From positions 1-42,112 of the forward strand of contig DAHG01000004.1 in NCBI GenBank assembly GCA_002495885.1: DNA of 42,112 bases. The letters run 5' to 3'. The notes under the pieces are model-generated. The model did no database searches. It had not been told where the DNA came from and saw only the letters and a list, made by a program, of their open reading frames with translations. The DNA is from Methanocellaceae archaeon UBA148. Its GTDB lineage: Archaea; Halobacteriota; UBA148. Below are positions 16,519-25,640 of the stretch, in pieces (within the stretch, counting starts at the first letter, position 1; each line of letters starts with the position of its first letter). Both the position numbers and the translations under genes were made by a program.

Positions 16519-17907
16519 ATGGCCAAGAAGATAGGACCGCTGGACATTTACAACTACTTGCCGAAAACAAACTGCGGAGAGTGCGGCGAAAAAACTTGCA
16601 TGGCTTTTGCTTCGCAACTCATAGAAAGAGCCGTCAAGCTTGAGGACTGCCCTGCGCTGAAGCAACCAAATTTTGTCAGGAGTTACAATAACCTGAAAGA
16701 AATGCTTGCCCCAAGCGTTAAAGAGGTGATCGTCGGCGTTGGAGATAAGTCGGTCAAGATTGGCGGGGAGGAGATCGTCTTTCGACATGAACTTACATAT
16801 TTCAACAAGACCGCCATTGCCTTAGATGTTCATGATGAGATGAATGACGAGGAGTTATTAGCGAGAGTCAGATATGTTAACGATTTTTGTTTCAAGCGAA
16901 TAGGCGAAGAACTGACATTGGATCTGGTTGCCATTCGATCAACATCAAAAGACCCAGACAGATTTGCCCAATGCGTATCAAAGGTATTATGTGAGTCGAA
17001 AAAACCGCTGATACTATGCTCATGGAGTCCTTCTGTGCTGGAAGCAGGTTTAAAGGTCGTGGGACATGAGAGACCGATGATCTATGCAGCGACCAAGGAT
17101 ACGTGGGAAGAGGTCGGAAGGCTGGCTGTGAAATACAACTGTCCAGTGGTAGCTTTTGCCGATGGCGATATGGCAGAACTAAAGTCGGTGGTAAAAGCCC
17201 TAGAATCCCTGGGGATAGAGGATATAGTCCTCGACCCTGGATCGCACGTGGAGGGTAAATACCTTGCGAACACATTTGGTAATTTTGTGGCATCCAGAAG
17301 GGCAGCCATTTGGAACAAGGATATCGGATATCCTTTGTTAGGAGTTCCTGCCATCGCCTGGTTGAGTGGGGAGGGTGCTTTCAAAGAGGCCATTATCGCT
17401 GCGATCATGATAGATAAATATGCTGACCTCATAATTCTCCATACGCCAGAAATATGGGCTTTGCTCCCGGTCATCACCTTGAGACAAAACATCTACACTG
17501 ATCCAAGAAAGCCAGTTGCAGTCGAAGCAGGTCTAAGGAAATTTGGCAATCCAGATGAGAACTCGCCTGTCCTTATGACCACGAACTTTGCTCTGACCTA
17601 CTACACTGTCGCATCAGACATAGAATCGGCAGGTGTCGAGTGCTATCTTTTGGTGATCGATACAGAGGGATTGGGCGTTGAAGCCTCGGTCGCAGGTGGG
17701 AAATTGGATGCTTTCAAGGCAAATGAAGCCATCAAAAACAGTGGAATTGAAAAAGAGGTCAAACACAGAAAGATCATAATACCTGGATTTTCTTCCCGAA
17801 TCAGTGGTGACCTAGAGATACAGAGCGGTTGGGTGGTTTTTGTCGGTCCCAGGGATTCCTCAGGCATAAAAGAGTTCATCGAAAAGAAGTGGGTTGGATT
17901 AGCTTAG
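16519..17907 (+). CDS. cdhE: Corrinoid iron-sulfur protein gamma (large) subunit (CdhE)
   Basis: This subunit carries the cobamide and a 4Fe-4S cluster and passes methyl groups between H4MPT and CdhC. The N-terminal cluster motif NCGECGEKTCMAFA plus LEDCPAL (about 16-40) gives the four cysteines. A TIM barrel and a C-terminal B12-binding domain with TTNFALTYYTV, DTEGLGVEASVAGGKL and PGFSSRISGDLE follow. Length 462 is typical. It ends the operon. Its last 32 bases overlap the end of the convergent activator gene at 17876-19684. Confidence 0.97.
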   Translation: MAKKIGPLDIYNYLPKTNCGECGEKTCMAFASQLIERAVKLEDCPALKQPNFVRSYNNLKEMLAPSVKEVIVGVGDKSVKIGGEEIVFRHELTYFNKTAIALDVHDEMNDEELLARVRYVNDFCFKRIGEELTLDLVAIRSTSKDPDRFAQCVSKVLCESKKPLILCSWSPSVLEAGLKVVGHERPMIYAATKDTWEEVGRLAVKYNCPVVAFADGDMAELKSVVKALESLGIEDIVLDPGSHVEGKYLANTFGNFVASRRAAIWNKDIGYPLLGVPAIAWLSGEGAFKEAIIAAIMIDKYADLIILHTPEIWALLPVITLRQNIYTDPRKPVAVEAGLRKFGNPDENSPVLMTTNFALTYYTVASDIESAGVECYLLVIDTEGLGVEASVAGGKLDAFKANEAIKNSGIEKEVKHRKIIIPGFSSRISGDLEIQSGWVVFVGPRDSSGIKEFIEKKWVGLA

Positions 17908-19684
17908 CAACGTGTGGAAAATAATCCAAGTTTGAATGCGGGAAGAACATGGCATCCATGAATTCGTCTTGGAAATCCTTTCGTCCAGATAATTCCACGT
18001 ATTCCACTTTTTTAGATAGGAGTTCTGCCTTTAATCTCTCATTTTTCGATATTAATGCCATCTTAGATCCTGCTCCAGCCGCGTTACCAATGTCTTTCAC
18101 CCTATCCAGGGGTATATCCGGGATCAACCCAATCACTTGTGCATTTTCCTTTGGCAGTGATGTGCCAAAAGCTCCAGCCAGAAGTATTTCTTTGATATCA
18201 CATATTCCCAGATCTTTCATCAATATATTGATACCAGCATAGATAGCGCCTTTGGCCAGTTGAAGCTCTCTGATGTCACCTTGCGTCACAGTAACGCCTC
18301 TCGCCAAGAGGAATGCAGCCTCACCCCCCTCGTGAGTCAACCTGTCACCGTACAAGGTATGCATCTCCGGGTCATCTGAAATCTTTCCACTATTACTAAT
18401 TATACGGTTCTTCAACATCTCAGCTACGGCATCCACAAGTCCAGAGCCGGTTATGCCTCGCGCCGTATCATTATCGATCGTTTTTCCGTATACAACGCCA
18501 TCCGAAATGACAACCCTATATATTGCTCCTGAAGCAGCTCTCATTCCATGCCGGATGTTTGCCCCTTCAAACGCAGGACCTGCTGCAGCAGAGCAGGCAA
18601 TTATCTTTTCCTTTGACCCCAGAGCTATCTCTACATTAGTACCGATATCTATCGCCAACCGAATGTCGTCTCCTTCATACAGCTGAGATGCCAACAATAC
18701 GCCAATGGTATCGGCACCAACGAAACCCGCTATGGTTGGCAAAACATGTATATTCGCTTTTTTGTTGACCTTTATCCCCAGCTCACTTGCTTTTATGTTA
18801 ACTGGATCTTTGAGAACGGAAACATACGGTGAGAGCGCTAAGCTCGTTGGAGTTATGTTTAGAAACAGATGGAGCATGCAAGTATTCCCAACAATGCTTA
18901 CCTCATAGATGTTTTCTATACAAACGCTGACTTCATCGATTATCTCGTTGACAGCTTGTATGATCTTATCATTTAGCTCCATCAGACCTTCATCAGTCTT
19001 GGCAAAATCTATCCTTGAGACCACGTCATCCCCATATACCACCTGAGGATTCATCCTTGAAGCAACAGCCACCTCCTTGCCTGTATTTAGGTCAACCAAG
19101 TAACCAACAACGGTCGTCGTCCCTATGTCGAAGCTAATACCATATTTTTTGTCGGTCGTATCTCCCTCTTCCACCCCAACGAGATCATTGCCAATTAATA
19201 TGACCGTGACCTTGAAATCGGAGTTCCTGAGTTTAATCGGAAGTTGCCGTATGAAGTCAAGACTGACATTCCCTAAAACGATGCCCTTCCTTTCTAGAGC
19301 GCATGTTACTCTGCTCAAATCCGATTTTTGATCGCTCAAGGATGGCTTGGCTAGTTTCAGATATACCTTATGCACGTTAGGGTTAAGAGGTATTTTTTTC
19401 TCCACCCCTCCGACAAGTATTTTTTGCTCCAGAAGCCTCGTACCTGCTGGAACCTCTATGACAGCATCACTGATTATTTTGGTCTGACACGCCAACACGA
19501 GACCCCCTTTAGCAGCCCCTCCCAGAGAATCGCCCTTGATCAGCTTGACCTTACACTTGCCACAGATTCCCTTGCCGCCACATACCGTCTCCAGAGGAAT
19601 GCCTGCGATTACAGCGGCCTCCATGATGGTTGTTCCCTTATCCACCTGGACTCTTTTTCCATCTGGCTGAAAAGCTATTTCCAT
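17876..19684 (-). CDS. Reductive activator of corrinoid proteins (RACo/RACE-like, 2Fe-2S plus ASKHA ATPase)
   Basis: These ATPases put inactive Co(II) corrinoids back into the Co(I) state. The 602-residue protein has an N-terminal plant-type 2Fe-2S domain with Cys35, Cys41, Cys44 and Cys66 (C-x5-C-x2-C...C). A middle linker comes next, then a C-terminal DUF4445 / ASKHA domain starting YGISFDIGTTTVVGYLVDL, with IGTNVEIALG, GAAFEGANI-like AAGPAFEGANIRHGM and ILLAGAFGTSLP. Lying against cdhE, the corrinoid Fe-S protein is its likely target, as for RACo of Carboxydothermus. The neighbouring corrinoid protein at 19773 is a second possible client. It is convergent with the cdh operon and divergent from 19773. 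Confidence 0.92.
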   Translation of the reverse strand: MEIAFQPDGKRVQVDKGTTIMEAAVIAGIPLETVCGGKGICGKCKVKLIKGDSLGGAAKGGLVLACQTKIISDAVIEVPAGTRLLEQKILVGGVEKKIPLNPNVHKVYLKLAKPSLSDQKSDLSRVTCALERKGIVLGNVSLDFIRQLPIKLRNSDFKVTVILIGNDLVGVEEGDTTDKKYGISFDIGTTTVVGYLVDLNTGKEVAVASRMNPQVVYGDDVVSRIDFAKTDEGLMELNDKIIQAVNEIIDEVSVCIENIYEVSIVGNTCMLHLFLNITPTSLALSPYVSVLKDPVNIKASELGIKVNKKANIHVLPTIAGFVGADTIGVLLASQLYEGDDIRLAIDIGTNVEIALGSKEKIIACSAAAGPAFEGANIRHGMRAASGAIYRVVISDGVVYGKTIDNDTARGITGSGLVDAVAEMLKNRIISNSGKISDDPEMHTLYGDRLTHEGGEAAFLLARGVTVTQGDIRELQLAKGAIYAGINILMKDLGICDIKEILLAGAFGTSLPKENAQVIGLIPDIPLDRVKDIGNAAGAGSKMALISKNERLKAELLSKKVEYVELSGRKDFQDEFMDAMFFPHSNLDYFPHVAKLIQPTSFR

Positions 19685-19772
19685 CCTTAAATAGGATGAG
19701 CGCGTCTGTTTTAAAGCTAACCGTCCTTCTCAGAAAAAGTCATTAACAATCAAGTGAAATAAAGGTGAATAA

Positions 19773-20405
19773 ATGCTAGACGAGATGTCCAAATCCCTGG
19801 TAGATGGCAACATGCCAGATGTGAAAAGGCTAACGGAAGAGTTTTTGGAGCAGGGGGTTAAACCCGAGGTAATCGTCAACAAGGGACTAATACCGGGAAT
19901 GGACATCGTTGGGATAAGGTTTAAAAAGAAAGAGATCTCGGTTCCCGAAGTCCTTATGTCTGCAAGGGCTATGCATGCTTCGCTAGAAATACTGAAACCA
20001 TTGCTTTCCAGAAGCGACATGAAACCCTTGGGTGTAATAGCGATAGGTACGGTAAAGGGGGACATACATGATATCGGCAAGAATCTCGTTGCGATGATGC
20101 TGGAGGGTGCTGGTTTTCATGTTATTGATGTAGGCATAGATGTTCCGTCTGAGAGGTTCGTGGAGATCGTCAGGACAAAAAAACCAGACATATTAGGGTT
20201 GTCTGCATTGCTCAACGCCACCCTGTCTTCGATGAAGGATGTCATCAAGGCGTTAGAAAGTGTGCGGTTGAGGGGAGATGTGAAGGTAATGGTTGGAGGC
20301 GCGCCTGTCACACAGAATTTTGCAGACGAGATAGGTGCGGATGCATATGCCGAAGACGCCAGAGAAGCAGTGGTGAAGGCAAAGGAGATTTTAGGAATTA
20401 AATAA
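19773..20405 (+). CDS. Stand-alone corrinoid protein (MtbC/MtmC-like)
   Basis: A 210-residue two-domain corrinoid protein: a helical cap (1-85) and a Rossmann B12-binding domain. GDIHDIGKN supplies the lower-ligand motif D97-x-H99-x-x-G102. LSALLNATLSSM (S-x-L type) and VGGAPVTQNFADEIGADAYAEDA (GG) complete the B12 signature. Such proteins carry methyl groups for methylamine, methanol or methoxy-compound methyltransferases. No substrate methyltransferase gene lies nearby, so its donor is unknown. mtrH in this window or a distant MtxB gene are candidates. GGTGA precedes ATG. It is divergent from the activator gene, with 88 bases between. Confidence 0.92.
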   Translation: MLDEMSKSLVDGNMPDVKRLTEEFLEQGVKPEVIVNKGLIPGMDIVGIRFKKKEISVPEVLMSARAMHASLEILKPLLSRSDMKPLGVIAIGTVKGDIHDIGKNLVAMMLEGAGFHVIDVGIDVPSERFVEIVRTKKPDILGLSALLNATLSSMKDVIKALESVRLRGDVKVMVGGAPVTQNFADEIGADAYAEDAREAVVKAKEILGIK

Positions 20406-20467
20406 TAGTAATAGCATTTGGTGTACAGCCTTTCCTTTATTTACGTCTGTGTGCACGCACACCCTAG

Positions 20468-20623
20468 ATGAAAATAAATATCAAGACTATGTATGCGCTG
20501 ACGAGACCTGTTAAAGAAGGTGAAGATGGTAAAATATCGATAATAAACCTGAATGAGGTAATAAACCTGAATGGCTTGGAAGGTGTGCTACATCAACCAC
20601 CATACATCGATCCATCTAGATAG
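20468..20623 (+). CDS. Possible 51-residue protein (unknown)
   Basis: ATG 20468 opens MKINIKTMYALTRPVKEGED and ends at TAG 20621-20623. It holds a small internal repeat (INLNEV / INLNGL, from ATAAACCTGAATG twice). The composition is protein-like, but no ribosome site or family is apparent. It may be a remnant downstream of the corrinoid gene. The rest of 20406-20647 shows nothing further. Confidence 0.25.
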   Translation: MKINIKTMYALTRPVKEGEDGKISIINLNEVINLNGLEGVLHQPPYIDPSR

Positions 20624-20647
20624 ATAAATAGAATAAACAAAAATTTA

Positions 20648-21169
20648 TTAAATTTTTCCTTTTACAACGAATCTGTTATGGCATGATGGACACCGATATT
20701 CTCCTACCTTGCTTACCGTTAATTGTCTTTGGCAAGAGGGGCATGAGACGATTTTCTTTTTTGGAACTTCGGTTAAAATTCTGCCCCCAGGATACCATAT
20801 CGGCATGTCCCTGCATTTGTAGGGGTTTGTCTGCCATGGATGCTCTCCCAGATACTCTGCCCTGCTCAGTGTCGGATGTTCTTCCCCACAGGAGGGACAC
20901 TTGACCAGAAGATAGTGTGACCAAAACCAATACTTTTCTTCTATTCTTTGGTGTTCAGCGCAACTCTTGCAAACATATTTGTCGTGTCTAGGGCACCAAG
21001 CTATATTTTCATCGAACTGGGCTCTACCGCAGACATCGCAAATCCACACCCCATCATCGTCCCAAGCATGCCAATCGCACCTTCCAGAGGATGTCCCGTG
21101 CCTTGCCTCTCTGACAGGATAGCTTTTGTCAAGCATGTGAATCATATCACAGGTCAGGCACTTTTTCAT
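20648..21169 (-). CDS. Multi zinc-ribbon protein
   Basis: A 173-residue protein with five or more Cys pairs: CLTCD, CDVCGRAQF, WCPRHDKYVCKSCAEH, CPSCGEEH, CPSCQRQL and CPSCHNRF. These would form about three zinc ribbons or rubredoxin-like knuckles, including a last one that resembles a small zinc-finger domain (VSCPSCQ...YRCPSCHNRFVV). It starts three bases after the mtd stop, so it is cotranscribed with mtd. A role in RNA or protein binding or metal handling is possible, but I do not recognise a family and no link to Mtd is shown. Confidence 0.7.
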   Translation of the reverse strand: MKKCLTCDMIHMLDKSYPVREARHGTSSGRCDWHAWDDDGVWICDVCGRAQFDENIAWCPRHDKYVCKSCAEHQRIEEKYWFWSHYLLVKCPSCGEEHPTLSRAEYLGEHPWQTNPYKCRDMPIWYPGGRILTEVPKKKIVSCPSCQRQLTVSKVGEYRCPSCHNRFVVKGKI

Positions 21170-21172
21170 TTT

Positions 21173-21985
21173 TCACCCTGGCTTCTCCAGCAAACTTGTC
21201 TTATCCAGAATTTGTCCTGAGCTGGCATGGGGTCTTCGCGAGACCGTGTCGCCGCTCTTCTCGATCTCCCTCGCCGTGTCAGCAAGCAATGCTGCAGCCC
21301 TCATAACCTCGTGGGCAGCAGCCCCCATCATAATGTATCCAAGAGGTTCCTTTAGGACGAAACACGTTTGCACGTTCATCTCTGCAACGAGTTCAGCCAT
21401 CTTGTATGCAGCTATTGCCTTTGCCTTGGCATAGGGATTTGAGAACCTCGCTCGATCAACCACCGTCTCAGCACCTGCGATGATATGGGGCAACTTTACG
21501 TTTCCCTGTCGAATGCCCTCGATTGCCGCATCCAGTTCTTCCTGGATCAAGCGTACTGCACCACATGTCGTCAACACCTTCAAAACATCCGAATTAAAGA
21601 GTGCCATCTCAGTCGGATCGAGGAACTCTCGCCTTGCACCAATGAGGGGATCACCTTTTAGAAGAAGGTATCCAAAGCCTTTTTCTGCCAGCTCATCCGC
21701 AATCTTCTTCGCAGGCGCATCAGAGATGACGATGCAGGGTTTATCGCCAACGGATTCTCTTGCCTTGGTAGGCCCGGGAAGTGAGGCGTTTGGGCTGACC
21801 ACAATCACCAGATCCGGGTCCCATTCCATCAAGGTCGCTATATCTGCGGCTTCGTCTGCCCCCATCTTTGCCCCTGAACCTGCTGTGCGAACATCTATAT
21901 CCCTATCAGCTCTCTCGTCCAGCATTAGGTCAACGACCTGAGAGATTCCTAAATTCCCAAGTTTTATGACACCTATTTTTGCCAT
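21173..21985 (-). CDS. mtd: F420-dependent methylene-tetrahydromethanopterin dehydrogenase
   Basis: Mtd interconverts methylene- and methenyl-H4MPT with coenzyme F420, a central step of C1 flow. The 270-residue protein starts AKIGVIKLGNLGISQVVDLMLDERADR and has RTAGSGAKMGADEA, VVSPNASLPGPTKARE, SDAPAKKIADEL and GDPLIGARREFLDPTEMALFNSD, all strongly conserved. Length is normal. It has its own promoter about 25 bases upstream, and is followed closely by the zinc-ribbon gene. Confidence 0.97.
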   Translation of the reverse strand: MAKIGVIKLGNLGISQVVDLMLDERADRDIDVRTAGSGAKMGADEAADIATLMEWDPDLVIVVSPNASLPGPTKARESVGDKPCIVISDAPAKKIADELAEKGFGYLLLKGDPLIGARREFLDPTEMALFNSDVLKVLTTCGAVRLIQEELDAAIEGIRQGNVKLPHIIAGAETVVDRARFSNPYAKAKAIAAYKMAELVAEMNVQTCFVLKEPLGYIMMGAAAHEVMRAAALLADTAREIEKSGDTVSRRPHASSGQILDKTSLLEKPG

Positions 21986-22006
21986 GATAATTCATTATAC
22001 AGAACG

Positions 22007-22020
22007 CAATATAAGTTTAA
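22007..22020 (-). promoter_or_regulatory. TATA promoter of mtd
   Basis: On the minus strand TTAAACTTATATTG is an archaeal TATA box centred about 28 bases before ATG 21985. Transcription would start at or just before the start codon (leaderless). Confidence 0.5.
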
Positions 22021-22192
22021 GCGTGGTGGAAGTGCTTAATGTATGTATATACACTCGGCACACACAATAGTCCTCTTGAATTTGTACCCTAAGCATGAGG
22101 CTTGTACGGGATCTGGGGTATAACAAGAGGATAGTAAAAAAGCCTAAACGGTAAAAACAAAGTAAATCGCTAATCCAAAAACAATAATATTG

Positions 22193-22232
22193 TTTATAGA
22201 GTTACAAGTATATTATTTATAGAGTTACAAGT
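22193..22232 (+). repeat. Two 17-bp direct repeats before the exported-protein gene
   Basis: TTTATAGAGTTACAAGT occurs at 22193-22209 and 22216-22232, 23 bases apart, about 40 to 80 bases before the start codon. The TTTATAGA part could act as a TATA box. The repeat suggests a regulator site or alternate promoters. Confidence 0.6.
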
Positions 22233-22253
22233 GAATTGAGAATCGAAATGATT

Positions 22254-22279
22254 GGTAAAATGAGACGGTAAAATGAGAC
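22254..22279 (+). repeat. 13-bp tandem duplication covering the start codon
   Basis: GGTAAAATGAGAC is present twice without spacer (22254-22266 and 22267-22279). The first ATG reads ATG-AGA-CGG-TAA, a three-codon frame; the second is the start of the exported protein. The short frame ends one base before the real ATG and may affect translation. Confidence 0.85.
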
Positions 22280-23085
22280 AAAAAATCCTAGGAATAGCAA
22301 TAATGTTGATGTATTTGCTGAGCGTTGTGCCCGTAGCTGCACAGGAGACAGCAAAGGTAAACGAGGTCATCATCAAAAATAAGGTGTTATATTCATTGAA
22401 CTTGCGCGTGGAGAGCCTTGAGGAAACTCTTTCAATATCTCCAGAATCCAAGTTAGCCAAGCAACTGAAACACGCCCAAAAACGAGTGGATGAGATGAAG
22501 TGGTGTACGGAGAACAATAGAGAGGACCTCATTCCGCAAATAGCATCGGAATACGCAAAAAAAAGCGATCAAATAAGCACTATAAATAGAGAGATGGTCG
22601 AAATGGGCGCTCTTAACGATGCAGAAAAACAACTTGACAGGCATACCGAAGTTCTCCAAAACCTGCTAAACTCTACAAGGATGCCTGAGCAGAGCCAAAA
22701 GGGTTTGAAGACCGCATTAGAGGCAAGCAGCAGACTCAGAGCAACGGTGCGAGAAGAGGCAGAAATAAGAACGGGGAGGCCTGAAACATTGCGGGATACA
22801 TACGAAAAAGCATTCCTCGATACCCAGATATCAATCAAATTCAACCTTCCTGAGACCGTTTCCACTAGGTACCAGGTCATTGTTACCGATGGCACAGTGG
22901 TGCTTGGTGAATATGTCGCTGAGTACGACAGGACAAAAAGCACCATTGTATTTACTGAAGGCTCGGCAGAGGGTCTTTCGGAGATTAACCTCACCATATC
23001 GGATATTAAGAAACTCAGCGAATATGCCGAGGATAAGACGATCACACAGATGGAGGCCGCAAGGATAATGTTAATGTTTAGTTAG
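22273..23085 (+). CDS. Exported helical protein (DUF5667-like)
   Basis: A 270-residue protein. MRQKILGIAIMLMYLLSVVPVAAQ is a signal peptide with an AxA-type end (VAAQ). A helical region (about 45-170) with LRVESLEETLSISPESKLA, KRVDEMKWCTENNREDL and LNDAEKQLDRHTEVLQNLL resembles the coiled-coil DUF5667 pattern of secreted archaeal and bacterial proteins. A beta-rich end follows (SIKFNLPETVSTRYQVIVTDGTVVLGEYV). It would act outside the cell or at the membrane; function unknown. Two direct repeats and a start-codon duplication lie upstream. Confidence 0.6.
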   Translation: MRQKILGIAIMLMYLLSVVPVAAQETAKVNEVIIKNKVLYSLNLRVESLEETLSISPESKLAKQLKHAQKRVDEMKWCTENNREDLIPQIASEYAKKSDQISTINREMVEMGALNDAEKQLDRHTEVLQNLLNSTRMPEQSQKGLKTALEASSRLRATVREEAEIRTGRPETLRDTYEKAFLDTQISIKFNLPETVSTRYQVIVTDGTVVLGEYVAEYDRTKSTIVFTEGSAEGLSEINLTISDIKKLSEYAEDKTITQMEAARIMLMFS

Positions 23086-23374
23086 TTAGGTAGGTAAGGC
23101 TTTCTTGAAGTTGGATCCTGAGTCCAAGGAATTGAGTAAAAAGGAGAAGAGAGTAGGAGTGAATCACTGAGAATATATAAAATCGCGTCTAAACCTCACA
23201 AAGACAGCAAAAATAGTTTCTTAAGAGTTGGCAAAACAAGAGATATTTTTCTTATATTTTTGAAAAAAAATATGAGTCTTTAACTTTAGAACATCACTGC
23301 TTCTTTGATCTTCAGCTTTCATCACTGTATATATCTTTAGAGAGTGTTAAAAGTAAAGCTTCTTCCATAGCCTC
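23086..23374. other. Intergenic region
   Basis: No gene or RNA is supported here. It separates the exported-protein gene from the truncated 3' end of hsdR. No remnant of the missing HsdR C-terminus could be read. Confidence 0.5.
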
Positions 23375-25112
23375 TTAGGTTTTTAATTTAATGATTTCGT
23401 TGTAAAGGTCCACACAGATTCTTCTGCTCATGCAAACGATCATTCCCTTTCCGTCAAGAGCATTAAGGCGTTCTTCAAAATGTTGAACGATGTCGTTTGC
23501 AATTCTTTCTATCCTTTTCGGGCTTCCAACGACTTTTTCCAATCGTGCCCATTTACTTCTTAGTTTTTCTCTGCTTTCAGCCCCTTCTCGCTCAGTGATT
23601 TCTTCAAAGTCCAGGATCGATTTTTGGTCTTTCTTCTGGCTTTAATTCCAATTTTGCCAATCTGCTTTCATAATAGATTCTCACTGTTGCGCCGTCATCA
23701 ATCGCTTGTTCAATGTCATAAACATCGACATATTCACCAAAAACAGCGGGAGTATTCCTATCCGCCTCTTTTATGGGTGTACCAGTGAATCCTATAAACG
23801 AAGCATTGGGTAGCGCATCCCTGACATATTTGGCAAAGCCATAGGTTAAGAATGCCTTGTCTTTTCTCTCCAAGATTTTTGCACTGAAGCCATATTGACT
23901 CCTGTGTGCCTCGTCTGCGATAACAACGATATTTTCTCTTTCTGAGAGCAAGGGGTATTCTTCTCGTGTTTCTTCAGGGAAAAACTTCTGGATGGTGGTA
24001 AAGACGACGCCGCCAGAGGCTACCGAAAGCAGCTCTTTCAGTTTCTCGCGTGAATATGCCTATACCGGTTTTTGCCGAAGCAACTCAAAGCATTTACTGA
24101 AAGTGCCGAATAATTGGTCGTCTAGGTCATTTCTATCGGTTAATACGACTACCGTGGGATTATCCAATGCAAGCACGATTTTTCCCGTGTAAAAAGCCAT
24201 GATGAGACTTTTTCCCGAGCCTTGGGTATGCCAGACCACTCCGGCTTTCCGATGACTTTTTGTTGCCTTGAGAGTGGACTGCAGCGCTTTATTAACTGCA
24301 TGATACTGATGGTAGGCTGCCACCTTTTTCTGCAGCTCTTTATCCTGTTCAAAGACGATAAAATGCTTCACTAGGTCCAGAAATCGTTCTTTAGCAAATA
24401 TCCCTCTTAACAGCACTTCCAGTTGTGTCATGTTTTTCGGATGGTCTGATCCGTCAATGGTTTTCCACTGCATGAATCGATCTGTGTCTGATGTTATTGT
24501 TCCAGCTCGCGCTTCCAAGCCGTCACTGATGACCAGCAGCTCGTTAAATCTAAACAACGGAGGGTATTTGCTCTTTGTAGGTTTGGAATTGGTTAAATGC
24601 CGACCATATCGTTGCCTCTTCATCGGCAGGATTTTTAAGTTCAAAAACTGCTAACGGCAAACCGTTGACAAAGAGGACGATGTCAGATATCCTGTTGATA
24701 TGATCCTCGATGACAGTGAATTGATTGACAGCAAGAAATTCGTTATTTTTCGGATTATCAAAATCAAATAGCCAGACTTTATCGCCAACAATCCGCCCTT
24801 CTTTTCGGTATTCTGTGTCAACGCCGTTAACGAGCATCTGATGGAACGCATGATTATTAGCGATGAGTTTTGGGCTCTCGGTTCTGAGGATTTTTTAATT
24901 ACTTCTTCCTTTGTTTCTTGTGAGATATTTGGATTTATTCTGCTAACAGCTTTTCTCAGCCTTTCTGTTAAAACAACTTGGGTATAATCTATTCTTTCAG
25001 GAGCTTTTCCATCAAAAGCAATATCTGGTCCATATAGTTTTTCATAACCTAATTCTGAAAGTATATCTAAAACAACATTTTCGACTTCTGATTCGGTTAT
25101 TATATGTGTCAT
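23375..25112 (-). pseudogene. hsdR: Type I restriction enzyme R subunit, broken and truncated
   Basis: The protein begins MTHIITESEVENVVLDILSE at 25112 and carries the nuclease domain (FELKNPADEEA), Walker A HTQGSGKSLIM, VVLTDRNDLDDQLF, the DEAH box ADEAHRSQYG and the helicase motif FIGFTGTPI. It is interrupted four times. A base is lost in an A-run near 24895. A base is gained near 24560. CAG became TAG at about 24060 (KPV-stop-AYSREKL). A G is gained near 23612. The frame ends after MSRRICVDLYNEIIKL at 23375, so the last third is missing (normal length is about 1000 residues). HsdR cuts DNA by translocation; this copy cannot. Confidence 0.93.
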
Positions 25113-25115
25113 TTC

Positions 25116-25181
25116 CTAACCCCAAAGGAACTCTTATCTTGCCGGACATCAGGCGAGGAGGGACTATCTTTAATATTTTCT
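25116..25181 (-). pseudogene. hsdS: hsdS 3'-end remnant, copy C
   Basis: Between the HEPN stop (25182) and the hsdR start, the minus strand encodes PRLMSGKIRVP in one frame and DSP in another. This is the RDSLLPRLMSGKIRVP end of HsdS with a small deletion. It is the third such tail in the locus (others at 26209-26337 and in 27310-28120). Confidence 0.7.
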
Positions 25182-25640
25182 TTATTTGGCAATGTCATTT
25201 TGTATTAGTTCTTTCAATTGGCGATAGAGGCGCTTTGTGAACGTTATCACTTTTTCTGCGTATGTTTTATCTAAGATCGTTCCGTAATAAAGCATTCCAT
25301 TTCTAAAATATCGTAATTGATTTGCGAATTGCACATCTCTCTCATCAATGCCCATAATCCTCATATAGGCTACTTCTGCTTCATGAGCTCCAAAACCAGA
25401 AGCATTATATCCTTCCAAAAGCATTTTTGCCCTTATAAGTTCCATTAGAATATCATAGCAGGATTTCACATAATCATTCGCATTAGCATCCTTCAATTCT
25501 ATTTTTTCTATTTTTTCCAATAAATTATTAAAACTATTTTCCGATTCTTTGATTAAGTATTCTGATCTCGATTTATCGGGGCTTTGTTTTTTGACAATGT
25601 TCTCCCTTATGAACTCATCAAATCTTCGTATCGCCTTCAT
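25182..25640 (-). CDS. HEPN-domain protein (HepT-like toxin candidate), module 1
   Basis: A 152-residue all-helical protein. The HEPN active region is LRYFRNGMLYYGTIL: the Arg-Asn pair is present, but Tyr-Tyr stands where the canonical R-x4-6-H motif has His. HVEN-type partners of nucleotidyltransferases are often RNases whose activity is blocked by AMPylation. ANDYVKSCYDILMELIRAKMLLEGYNASGFGAHEAEVAYM is the usual long helical stretch. It overlaps the upstream MNT gene by four bases (ATGA), so both are made together. A tail of hsdS follows directly. Confidence 0.8.
   Translation of the reverse strand: MKAIRRFDEFIRENIVKKQSPDKSRSEYLIKESENSFNNLLEKIEKIELKDANANDYVKSCYDILMELIRAKMLLEGYNASGFGAHEAEVAYMRIMGIDERDVQFANQLRYFRNGMLYYGTILDKTYAEKVITFTKRLYRQLKELIQNDIAK

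Noticed and set aside
24058..24063. TAG in hsdR as a pyrrolysine codon
   Set aside because: The position is Gln (CAG) in the usual HsdR sequence and three frameshifts lie in the same gene, so it is decay.
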